Shown here: piece after piece, positions 56,893 to 64,000 of the stretch
Layout: each line of letters begins with the position of its first letter
How positions within the stretch are numbered: the first letter of the stretch is position 1
Origin: an uncultured Clostridia bacterium
Lineage (GTDB): Bacteria; Bacillota; Clostridia; TANB77; CAG-508
Assembly (NCBI GenBank): GCA_944392485.1
Contig: CALXWO010000005.1
Location: forward strand, 1-64,000
Reading direction: 5' to 3'
DNA length: 64,000 bases
Notes under the pieces: model-generated
The model's input: only the letters and a program-made list of their open reading frames with translations
Database searches by the model: none
What the model was told of the DNA's origin: nothing
Program-made: the position numbers and the translations under genes

Positions 56893-56915
56893 TTGTGTTT
56901 CCCCTTTCTTTTGTG

Positions 56916-56943
56916 CGGGCAAAAATAGATTCCACCCCTACGT
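56916..56943. repeat. R2 repeat upstream of the prepilin-leader gene
   Basis: GTGCGGGCAAAAATAGATTC followed by CACCCCTACG: CGGGC...CCCCTAC ends of R2 with degenerate arms. An in-frame ATG inside it could start an N-terminal extension but is unlikely to be used. Confidence 0.6.
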
Positions 56944-57001
56944 TTTTATTTATGTCTATTATATTTTATATGTTTTTCTTTTGCAATATTTTTCTGGTTT
57001 T

Positions 57002-57277
57002 TTATCTGCTTTTTTCTACAATTTCTACTATGTCTGCTATATAGTCTCCTATTACTGGAATATTTAGCATTATTAATTTTCTAAGCAAGTAAATAATTAA
57101 TGCAGTTACTATTGTTATTCCTATTCCTATACCAACACCTCTGGATATTCCTGCAATCAAATTTCTTTTTAAAATTTCTTTTTTGCTTCCCATTATATAT
57201 GAAAATTCAATTAAATTTGATTTTTCTAATGTTTTATTAATTTTATCTATTTTTTCATTTATTTTTTTAAAAAACAT
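57002..57277 (-). CDS. DUF5665-family membrane protein
   Basis: The product is 91 residues from the ATG at 57277. A basic, coiled N-terminal part (FKKINEKIDKINKTLEKSN) precedes one or two helices (RGVGIGIGITIVTALIIYLL; LNIPVIGDYIADIVEIVE). Function unknown. Its ribosome site AGGTG lies inside the hairpin that follows the upstream gene, so translation may be held back by that fold. Confidence 0.75.
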   Translation of the reverse strand: MFFKKINEKIDKINKTLEKSNLIEFSYIMGSKKEILKRNLIAGISRGVGIGIGITIVTALIIYLLRKLIMLNIPVIGDYIADIVEIVEKSR

Positions 57278-57312
57278 AAAAAACACCTAAATATATTTTT
57301 AGGTGTTTTTTT
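57278..57312 (-). terminator. Terminator of UPF0182 gene that covers the DUF5665 ribosome site
   Basis: AAAAAACACCTAAA pairs with TTTAGGTGTTTTTT across a short loop. It ends the UPF0182 transcript, while its 3' arm contains AGGTG and lies directly before the next start codon. Confidence 0.8.
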
Positions 57313-57316
57313 TATT

Positions 57317-60094
57317 TTATTCAATTGAATTTGTTGTATTGTTATTTGTTTGGTCTGTTTGACTGGTATTATTTTCTGCATTTTCTTGTTCTTGTGTTAT
57401 TATACCTTCTAATTGTCCAATTAATTCTTGAAGTTTTGCCATGTCTTGCCCAGCCATTTCCCAATCATTATTTGCATTAGATTGTTTTAAGTTGTTATTT
57501 GCTTCTATAATTTGCTTAATTAATTCGTCTTTATTTTCACTAACAATTTCTATGTTTATTGCTTGTTGTGATAATAGATTGTCTAGTGCTTCATTTAAAT
57601 TATTTCCTATTGCTACTTTTGTACCAGAAGCAACTACTACTTTTTTTAGTAATGGAACTTGTGCTTCATCATTTAGCATTACCTGATAAATTGGTTCTAC
57701 ATATAAAAGTGTGTTGTTTATTGGAACAACTATAATGTTTTTTTCTAACTTTGTTCCTGTAGCATTTAATGTATCTAATTCTTTTGATATGTTTTCGTCT
57801 TGTTCTACTAATGTATCTAGCTGTGTTGTACCTAAAATTGCATTTTCTGTTTTAAATTTATATAAAGTTAGCTTTTTACTGTTTTGTCCTCCATCATATG
57901 TTCCAACTAAATATGAAATTATATTTTGTTTTTCTGCAATTGTATATGGTATTACAAGACCTAAATCAGAAGAACTTGTGTCTACTGTTTTTACTTGTGT
58001 GTAATATGGTTTTATGTCTGTTCCTGTTACTGTGCTAGAAGTTCTTGTTGTATTTTCTTTTGAAACATCCCAAACATCATCTTGTCTATATAATACTTCT
58101 GCTTGTATATTATGATATTGTTTCAATACTTCTGCTTGTATATTATATAAATATTCAGGATAGATTATATGTTTAGATATACTTTGTGGTAATTCTTCTG
58201 CATTTTTAAATAAATTTGGATATATTTTTGCATAACTTGTTACAATTGGATCTGTTGGATCAACAATATAAAAGTTAGTTGTTCCATTATATGGGTCTAT
58301 TGTTACTGTAACAGAATTTCTTATATAATTTATTTTTTCTTTACCACCATTGTAATCTATTATAGTTTCTTGAGAATATGGGTATTCGTTTGATGTAGTA
58401 TATGCTTGTAATACCCAAACTTGTTTTCCTTCTTCTGTTATTACCATATATGGTTCTGAATCATATTTTAAATATGGCATTACTGCTTTTGCTCTTTCTA
58501 TTATATTTCTTGTTGTAATTACTTTACTATCTTTTGTAACACTACCTGAAAAAGCAATTCCCCAGTTTCCTTCTTTAATTCCCAATATTAATCTGTCTAT
58601 AAAGTTTAGTTTTAGTCCTGCTTCACCATTATATGAATTTGTGCTACTTTCTGTGCTAGATATTGGATAATCATATTCCTGTTTATTTTTTGCATTTGTA
58701 ATTATTGCATCATTTGTTTCTAAACCAAAGTATATTCTTGGCTCATTTACTGCTACTTTATTATTTTCATCTGAAAATCCATTTTGCACATATACTAAAT
58801 TTCCATTCTCATCAACTTCTGTTGCAGATGATATAACTTGTCCATAACCATGCGTATATTCATATGTTTTATTGTTATATGTTCTTGTTTCATTACTTAC
58901 TATTTCTCTTGGACTTAAATATACAAGTTTTTCTCTTCCTTCTACATTATATAATCCTGGTTTTGAAACATTATATGAATAATATCCTGCGTTAGTTTGA
59001 TATTGATTTAATATTTCTAATACTGTGTCTTCGTTTAATAAATTTATATTATTTATTACATCCTGATTGCTATTTATATCTTGTGATGTTATTGTTCCAC
59101 TATTTTCTATTTCTATTTCATCTATGTTTATGTTATATGCTTGCTTTGTAAATGCTATATTAGCTTCTATGTATTGTTTTTCTTTGTCTACTTCATTTTT
59201 GTTTACATATATCAAATCAAATCCTATCATTATAACAAATAAAAGTACTAAATAAACTGGAATGCTAGATAACCATATCATTACCCTTTTAAAGTTTTCT
59301 TTTTTAAAGTTTTTAATTGCCATTATTGCACATATTGGTATTATTATAGCAAATATTCTATACCCCCAAACTCTTATTGTTGATTCAATTAATCCTGCTC
59401 CATATAAACTTGTTTCGCTATTTAAATTTATAAATTTACCTGTTACTATGTTTTGTGCATTAACTATTGTTATTGCAGATATTCCCAATACAATTAATAT
59501 AATATTTGTAATAATATGTCTTATAAAAGTATTCTTTTTTAAAGTTTCTGGATTTATTCCTTTATCAAAATATACATTAAATACAATTATATAATATATT
59601 GCTACATATAGTGTGTATATTGCCATCATTATAATAAAATATAGTATAATACTTTCTATAAATGGCTTTTGGAACATATAGTATCCTATATCCATATTAA
59701 ATACTGGATCTGTAATTCCAAATAAAGAACTATTAAATGCTAGCATAACTTTTTCTGTTAAAAGATTTGCTACTATTATACTTACTACTGTACTTAATAT
59801 TAAACTTATTGATTTGTTAGGAAGTTTTGGCATTTCTTTTTTTTCTTCATCAAAGAATTTTTTTAATCCTCTTTTTATAAATCTAGTTGTTATATATGTT
59901 GTTATATATAACACTACAAAATTTACCAAAATTACTCCAAACTTGTATTTTACATTTTGCTCAAATACAGATATATATTGCTCTCCAATCTCTAAAGTTT
60001 TTAAATATTCTCCTCTTAATGTTATTCCTAAGTATAGTGCTAATAAAATTAAAAATACTACTACTAATATTACTCTAGTTTTTCTTTTTTTCAT
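57317..60094 (-). CDS. UPF0182 (COG1615) membrane protein
   Basis: The product is 925 residues. Seven membrane helices in the first 300 residues are followed by a large external domain that begins near KEKQYIEANIAFTKQAYNI and includes PYLKYDSEPYMVITEEGKQVWVLQAYT and RNSVTVTIDPYNGTTNFYIVD, both hallmarks of the family. The end is a Gln/Asn-rich helix-linker tail. The function of the family is unknown. It follows ftsY after about 26 bases. Confidence 0.93.
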   Translation of the reverse strand: MKKRKTRVILVVVFLILLALYLGITLRGEYLKTLEIGEQYISVFEQNVKYKFGVILVNFVVLYITTYITTRFIKRGLKKFFDEEKKEMPKLPNKSISLILSTVVSIIVANLLTEKVMLAFNSSLFGITDPVFNMDIGYYMFQKPFIESIILYFIIMMAIYTLYVAIYYIIVFNVYFDKGINPETLKKNTFIRHIITNIILIVLGISAITIVNAQNIVTGKFINLNSETSLYGAGLIESTIRVWGYRIFAIIIPICAIMAIKNFKKENFKRVMIWLSSIPVYLVLLFVIMIGFDLIYVNKNEVDKEKQYIEANIAFTKQAYNINIDEIEIENSGTITSQDINSNQDVINNINLLNEDTVLEILNQYQTNAGYYSYNVSKPGLYNVEGREKLVYLSPREIVSNETRTYNNKTYEYTHGYGQVISSATEVDENGNLVYVQNGFSDENNKVAVNEPRIYFGLETNDAIITNAKNKQEYDYPISSTESSTNSYNGEAGLKLNFIDRLILGIKEGNWGIAFSGSVTKDSKVITTRNIIERAKAVMPYLKYDSEPYMVITEEGKQVWVLQAYTTSNEYPYSQETIIDYNGGKEKINYIRNSVTVTIDPYNGTTNFYIVDPTDPIVTSYAKIYPNLFKNAEELPQSISKHIIYPEYLYNIQAEVLKQYHNIQAEVLYRQDDVWDVSKENTTRTSSTVTGTDIKPYYTQVKTVDTSSSDLGLVIPYTIAEKQNIISYLVGTYDGGQNSKKLTLYKFKTENAILGTTQLDTLVEQDENISKELDTLNATGTKLEKNIIVVPINNTLLYVEPIYQVMLNDEAQVPLLKKVVVASGTKVAIGNNLNEALDNLLSQQAINIEIVSENKDELIKQIIEANNNLKQSNANNDWEMAGQDMAKLQELIGQLEGIITQEQENAENNTSQTDQTNNNTTNSIE

Positions 60095-60120
60095 AAATTC
60101 CGCTCCTTTTTAAAATATTT

Positions 60121-61026
60121 TTATAGTATTGCATTTACAAAGTCTTCTGATTTAAATATTTCCATATCATCTATTTGTTCTCCAACACCTATAAATTTTA
60201 CTGGTATTTTGTTTTCTGCAACAATTCCAATTACTACTCCTCCTTTTGCTGTTCCATCTAATTTTGTAAGTACAAGTCCCGTAATATCTACTGTTTCTTT
60301 AAATGCCTTTACTTGAGAAATTGCGTTTTGGCCAGTTGTTGCATCAAGTACAAGCAATATTTCTTTATTTGCATTAGGTAATTCTTTATCTATTACTTTT
60401 TTAATTTTTATAAGCTCGTCCATTAAATATTTTTTGTTATGTAATCTTCCCGCTGTGTCGCAAATTAAAACATCTGCATTATCTTTTTTTAGTTCTTGTA
60501 TTGCATCAAATACAACAGATGCTGGATCTGTATTCTCTTCTCTTTTTATTAATTTAGATCCGCTTCTTTTAGCCCAAATTTCAACTTGCTCTACAGCTGC
60601 TGCTCTAAATGTATCTGCTGCAGCAACAATAACTTCTTTTCCTTCTTGTTTTATTCTATTTGCTATTTTACCTATTGATGTAGTTTTTCCAACTCCATTT
60701 ACACCTACTACTAATATTACTGTTGGTTTTTTAGATAAATCTAATTTATTATCAACTTCATCAAATATTTGTTGTATTTCTTCTTTTAATGCTTTTTTAA
60801 CGCCTTCTTCATCTTGTATTTTTTCTTTTTTTATTCTGTTTCTTAGTTTTGATATTAACTCTACAGAAGTTTCTACACCTATATCAGACATTATTAATAT
60901 TTCTTCTAATTCTTCTAATAATTCTTCATCTACTTTTCTAAAGCTACTAAAAACATTATTCATTTTATCGCCTAGAGATGTTCTTGTCTTTCCAAGACCA
61001 TTTTTTAATTTGTCAAAAAAACCCAT
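60121..61026 (-). CDS. ftsY: Signal recognition particle receptor FtsY
   Basis: The product is 301 residues. The NG domain is complete: GVNGVGKTTSIGKIANR, AADTFRAAAVEQVEIW, DVLICDTAGRLHNKKYLMDEL, LVLDATTGQNA, LTKLDGTAKGG and the C-terminal GVGEQIDDM. The short N-terminal helix without an acidic A domain is typical of Clostridia. It receives ribosome-SRP complexes at the membrane. Confidence 0.96.
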   Translation of the reverse strand: MGFFDKLKNGLGKTRTSLGDKMNNVFSSFRKVDEELLEELEEILIMSDIGVETSVELISKLRNRIKKEKIQDEEGVKKALKEEIQQIFDEVDNKLDLSKKPTVILVVGVNGVGKTTSIGKIANRIKQEGKEVIVAAADTFRAAAVEQVEIWAKRSGSKLIKREENTDPASVVFDAIQELKKDNADVLICDTAGRLHNKKYLMDELIKIKKVIDKELPNANKEILLVLDATTGQNAISQVKAFKETVDITGLVLTKLDGTAKGGVVIGIVAENKIPVKFIGVGEQIDDMEIFKSEDFVNAIL

Positions 61027-61080
61027 AAAATATAACTCCTTATTTAAATTCGAGAAGTATTATATCACATATATTATTAA

Positions 61081-61178
61081 AAGTGAAGAATTAAAAGTGA
61101 AAAGTGAATAGTAAATGAAGATTTTTTGTTGGTTTGGGGCAAAAAATCTTCATTTACTTTTAACTCTTCACTCCTAAC
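61081..61178. repeat. Long hairpin repeat upstream of ftsY
   Basis: A perfect 19-bp stem (61110-61128 with 61140-61158, starting AGTAAATGAAG) has an 11-base loop. The flanks AAGTGAAGAATTAAAAGTG and TAACTCTTCACTCC pair further. The A/G-rich words recall the upstream parts of the yebC and galE leaders. Confidence 0.75.
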
Positions 61179-61183
61179 TTTTA

Positions 61184-61292
61184 ACTGTAATTTGTATGTT
61201 CGGGTGAATTCAGGACAGTCCCCAAAATCCCCATGTTTGGTGATTTTTAGGGACTGTCCCTAGAATTCCCCCTCACATACAAATTACAGTTT
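61184..61292. repeat. Intergenic repeat R3
   Basis: TAACTGTAATTTGTATG, TTCGGGTGAATTCAGGAC, an AATCCCC..GGGGATT-like middle, GGGACTGTCCCTAGAATTCC and CAAATTACAGTTT. The right end contains the stop codon of the dipeptidase. Confidence 0.88.
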
Positions 61293-62264
61293 GCCTAATA
61301 TTTTATTTTCAAAGTTTAAATACATTATTTTTTCTATTTCTTGTATAGTAAAGTTGTTTTCTAATAATAATTGTTCTAATTCTTTTTTTATTTGTTCTTG
61401 TTTAAAAACGTTGTAGTGTTTATAGTATTTTTTATTTGTTTTGTAATATGTCATATCGTCTGTTGCTACTCCTATATTATCTACTGAACCTAATAATTTT
61501 TTTAAGCAAATTATGTGTTTTATATATGCATTTTTATATTCTAAATTATACTTATTTCTAATTATTTTTACTTCTTTTTTTGTTTCTAAACAAAATGGTT
61601 TTACTCCTACTATTCCTATTATACCATCTAGTGATTTTATTTTAATTATTTGGTCACAAGTTAAATTTCTAGGAGCATTACATATGTCTTTTATATTTGA
61701 ATGTGAAGCTATTACTATTGGGTTTTTTTCCTTGTTTTTTTGTTCTTTACATATTTTTATTATATCGTAAAATGTTTTTTCATTTGAATGCGATAAATCT
61801 ATTGCAATATTTTTGTTTATTAATTCTTTAACCAGTTCTTTTCCTAAAATTGTTAATCCTCTGTTTTTATTTCCTCTCACTCCTCCTCCAAATTTATTGT
61901 CATTATTCCATACTATGTTTACACTTCTTACTCCTAGTTTATATATTTCTTCTAAATCATCTATCTTGTTTAAATAGTCTAACCCTTCTATTCCATAAAT
62001 ATATTTAATGTTTCTTGGTATCAATTTATTTTCTTTTATTAGCCTATCTGCAGTTTTTAAATTTTTTATTATATTAATTTCTTCTTTTTCTATTCCTAAT
62101 TCTTCTTTCATTTCGTTTGGAGACATATAAAATAAATTAAATATTCCTCCTCCAATATTATTGTTAAATATTTTTTTGCAATGTTTTTTTACTACTTTTA
62201 AATTCTTTCTATTTGCGTATATATAAGTTAATAAATCATAATGTAAATCAAACATAAAAATCAC
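61284..62264 (-). CDS. Membrane dipeptidase family M19
   Basis: The product is 326 residues. The metal ligands of the renal-dipeptidase family are seen in FDLHYD at the start, the bridging Glu in YGIEGLDYL, and His in DLSHSNEKT and ASHSNIKDICNAPRN. It has no signal peptide, so it is probably cytosolic, unlike animal members. It should cleave dipeptides, possibly from the wall. The last residues and stop are within repeat R3. Confidence 0.9.
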   Translation of the reverse strand: MIFMFDLHYDLLTYIYANRKNLKVVKKHCKKIFNNNIGGGIFNLFYMSPNEMKEELGIEKEEINIIKNLKTADRLIKENKLIPRNIKYIYGIEGLDYLNKIDDLEEIYKLGVRSVNIVWNNDNKFGGGVRGNKNRGLTILGKELVKELINKNIAIDLSHSNEKTFYDIIKICKEQKNKEKNPIVIASHSNIKDICNAPRNLTCDQIIKIKSLDGIIGIVGVKPFCLETKKEVKIIRNKYNLEYKNAYIKHIICLKKLLGSVDNIGVATDDMTYYKTNKKYYKHYNVFKQEQIKKELEQLLLENNFTIQEIEKIMYLNFENKILGKL

Positions 62265-62294
62265 CTAATATATGTTATTATATTAAGTGATTTT
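62257..62294 (-). terminator. Terminator of tRNA-Thr
   Basis: AAAATCACCTAATATA and TATATTAAGTGATTTT form a 15-16-bp stem with one bulge, ten bases after the tRNA end; it also covers the start region of the dipeptidase gene. Confidence 0.75.
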
Positions 62295-62303
62295 ATGTGT
62301 TAA

Positions 62304-62379
62304 TGGAGCTTCTAGGCAGAATCGAACTGCCGACCTACGGGTTACGAATCCGTTGCTCTACCAACTGAGCTATAGAAGC
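62304..62379 (-). tRNA. tRNA-Thr (anticodon CGU)
   Basis: The cloverleaf is complete: acceptor GCTTCTA/TAGAAGC, D-arm GCTC..GAGC, anticodon arm with loop TTCGTAA (CGT at 34-36), T-arm GGCAG..CTGCC and T-loop TTCGATT. The discriminator is T and the terminal CCA is encoded. It reads ACG, a rare codon in such an AT-rich genome, so the lineage keeps a dedicated tRNA for at least some G-ending codons. Confidence 0.95.
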
Positions 62380-62417
62380 ATAATTGTATAATCTGTATTG
62401 CTTATTAAATATTTTAA

Positions 62418-62441
62418 CGGGCGGAAATAAATTCCGCCCTT
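62418..62441. terminator. Palindrome between tRNA-Thr and the cadherin-like gene
   Basis: GGGCGGAAATAAATTCCGCC followed by C: a 9-bp GGGCGGAAT-like stem. It ends the gene upstream on the minus strand and is of the GGCGGAA/TTCCGCC theme. Confidence 0.6.
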
Positions 62442-62468
62442 ATATTTTAATTGTTGTAAATTTTATAA

Positions 62469-63821
62469 TTAAAAATGTTTTCCGCCTTTTGGTTTTACAA
62501 TATTATTGTCTGTTTTTGTTTCTATGTTTTCGTTATCTTTGTTTATATTACTATGTATTTGTTCTAGTATATTTTCTGTTTCTACTTCTGTTGTGTTTAT
62601 TTGACTTACTTTTTTAACATTTTTTATTATATCTTTATATTTATTGTAATCTATAACTATATATATTGATAATCCTAATAGTGCTATAATACATACTCCT
62701 AATGCTCCTAATATAATTTTAGGTGTATTATTGTTGTACCAAGCTGTAATTCCACCAAAAATTCCTTTAAACCAATCTGATATTTTTGCAATTAATGTTG
62801 GTTCTTCTTTTTTTATTACTTTTATTGTATATATTATAGTTTCTTCTTTAGGAGCTTCTTCTGTTTCTTTAGCATTTTCTTGAACTTCTGCAGGCATTTT
62901 TACAGTTATTGTTATAGTATTCTCACCAATTTGTAGGTTTTCTGATCCTTCTATATTTATTGTTGCTCCTTCTAAGTTTGCTTTTGCTTCGATATCTAGT
63001 TTTTCTACCCAGTATTCCAAATCTTGTAATGTATATTCAGTAGTTTCAAAATTAAATACAGGGTTTAATGGTATTTCTATTTGTTCTCCATTTTGATTTT
63101 GATATTTTATTACTAATGTTTGTAAAGAAAGTTTTGCTCTTTCTCTTGTTACATTTATTGTATATTTTGCAGTTGTACCATCTTCTGCTGTAACGGTAAC
63201 TGTTACAGGATTTTCTCCTTCTTTTAAATCTTTATTTCCTTCTACTTTAACTGTTGCTTTACTATCTGTTGGTGTTGCTGTAACATTTATTTGTGTTATC
63301 TCATTTGGTACTGATACTTGGTATTCTTTAACATCTGCTTTAAATTCTGGTGTTATAGTTCCTTCTTTAATTGTAAGTTCTTTTAATGTTGCATCAGAAG
63401 ATTTTTGTGTTGTCTGAGGTTGCCTATTTGATGAGCTTCCACTATTTGAACTTTTTTTAACTATTTTTACCGTTTTTGATGCAGATTTATTTGATTCTTT
63501 TTCAGTTGTATAATCTGCAATTGATCCTGATGCTTTTACTGTTACACTACCAGAATTTCCTGCAGTACAAGTAAAAGAAAAAGAACTGTTGTCTAAAAAT
63601 GCAGTTTTTCCACCTGAACCATTACTTACACTTGCTGTTACTTTTCCTGCTCCATTGCTTACCTTAACAGTAACTGTAAATGTTCCGCCTGGTGAAACAC
63701 TTGATTTTGATGTACTAATACTCAAACTTGCTGCGTTTGATTTTACTCCTAATATAAGTAAAAATACAATTATGCCTAAAAATATATATATAAATTTTTT
63801 TAAAAAAGTTTTTTTATTCAT
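62469..63821 (-). CDS. Cadherin-like and Ig-like surface protein with membrane anchor
   Basis: The product is 450 residues. After a signal peptide ending near SNAAS, residues about 33-120 form an Ig/cohesin-like sandwich (SISTSKSSVSPGGTFTVTVK). A Ser-rich linker leads to two cadherin-like domains (DATLKELTIKEGTITPEF; SLQTLVIKYQNQNGEQ). A membrane helix (IILGALGVCIIALLGLSIYIV) and a soluble tail end the protein. It is a relative of the protein at 2334. AGGAGG-like GGAGGT lies before the start. Confidence 0.8.
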   Translation of the reverse strand: MNKKTFLKKFIYIFLGIIVFLLILGVKSNAASLSISTSKSSVSPGGTFTVTVKVSNGAGKVTASVSNGSGGKTAFLDNSSFSFTCTAGNSGSVTVKASGSIADYTTEKESNKSASKTVKIVKKSSNSGSSSNRQPQTTQKSSDATLKELTIKEGTITPEFKADVKEYQVSVPNEITQINVTATPTDSKATVKVEGNKDLKEGENPVTVTVTAEDGTTAKYTINVTRERAKLSLQTLVIKYQNQNGEQIEIPLNPVFNFETTEYTLQDLEYWVEKLDIEAKANLEGATINIEGSENLQIGENTITITVKMPAEVQENAKETEEAPKEETIIYTIKVIKKEEPTLIAKISDWFKGIFGGITAWYNNNTPKIILGALGVCIIALLGLSIYIVIDYNKYKDIIKNVKKVSQINTTEVETENILEQIHSNINKDNENIETKTDNNIVKPKGGKHF

Positions 63822-63842
63822 TTTTACCTCCGTATAATTCCT

Positions 63843-64000
63843 TTATAATGATATACTTGATGATCCCATAATTTGGTTTTTAACTTTTACATAGTCTGTT
63901 GCACTTATTTTTCCGTCTCTGTTTACATCTGCAGCCTCTTTATAAGCACCCGACAATTTATTTGTTCCCATTATTCTGTTTTTTATTTTTACATAGTCTG
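63843..64000 (-). CDS. C-terminal dockerin of a protein cut by the window edge
   Basis: The visible 51 residues are two calcium-loop repeats: DYVKIKNRIMGTNKLSG, then ADVNRDGKISATDYVKVKNQ and IMGSSSISL at the end. The D-x-N-x-D spacing is that of a type I dockerin. The rest of the gene lies beyond the window. It shows that the genome has several dockerin proteins. Incomplete at its N-terminus. Confidence 0.88.
   Translation of the reverse strand, partial: DYVKIKNRIMGTNKLSGAYKEAADVNRDGKISATDYVKVKNQIMGSSSISL

Noticed and set aside
1..64000. CRISPR array, prophage, integrase or insertion sequence
   Set aside because: No regularly spaced direct repeats, Cas, phage structural, integrase or transposase genes were seen; the repeats present are short intergenic palindromes.

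Overview
The window is a stretch of a low-GC, Gram-positive type chromosome (class Clostridia, Bacillota, most likely an uncultured gut lineage). This rests on AT-rich codon use with AGA as the usual arginine codon, strong AGGAGG-type ribosome sites, an anaerobic class III ribonucleotide reductase, sortase/LPXTG surface proteins, dockerins and prepilin-leader proteins. Most genes lie on the minus strand. No prophage, insertion sequence or CRISPR array was seen.

Layout. 0.1-2.3 kb: tmcAL and yebC. 2.3-8.2 kb: a cell-surface cluster with a cohesin-like/cadherin-like membrane protein, a glucosaminidase ending in a dockerin, a sortase and an LPXTG cohesin-like protein; its theme returns at 62.5-64 kb with a cadherin-like protein and the end of a second dockerin protein. 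8.2-12.8 kb: EAL phosphodiesterase, Dps, Crp/Fnr regulator, nrdD. 13-15.3 kb: ABC exporter. 15.5-18 kb: a GC-richer foreign gene, then nicotinate phosphoribosyltransferase and a nicotinamidase-like hydrolase (NAD salvage). 18-22.7 kb: galE, lytic transglycosylase, polA. 22.7-29.4 kb: polytopic glycosyltransferases with a UbiA-type phosphoribosyltransferase (cell-surface polysaccharide). 29.4-33 kb: a gene-poor stretch of remnants with GNAT, HAD, RhuM-Fic and DUF1653 genes. 33-43 kb: queH, ruvB, hemolysin III, U32 peptidase, RelA/SpoT-like protein, TrmR-like methyltransferase, typA, plsC, cmk and a P-loop/Asp23-like fusion. 43-57 kb: two prepilin-leader proteins, glycosyltransferases, pnp, rpsO, a SUKH membrane protein and an ABC exporter. 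57-62.4 kb: UPF0182, ftsY, M19 dipeptidase, tRNA-Thr.

The most striking observation is that five otherwise intact genes (polA twice, an ABC permease twice, pncB, typA and a membrane protein) are each broken by one extra base, and all seven breaks have the same form: an in-frame CGG triplet followed by A, where a +1 step to GGA (glycine) restores the conserved protein. I checked every CGG by hand in the native genes and found no other in-frame CGG; the only one elsewhere is in the foreign gene. This looks like +1 frameshifting or quadruplet decoding at CGGA, or a very specific systematic sequence artefact; the sequence alone cannot separate these.

A second theme is a dense population of small palindromic intergenic repeats of at least four families. 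Several abut or supply stop codons, and two copies lie in frame inside coding genes (polA and the leader of a prepilin-like protein).
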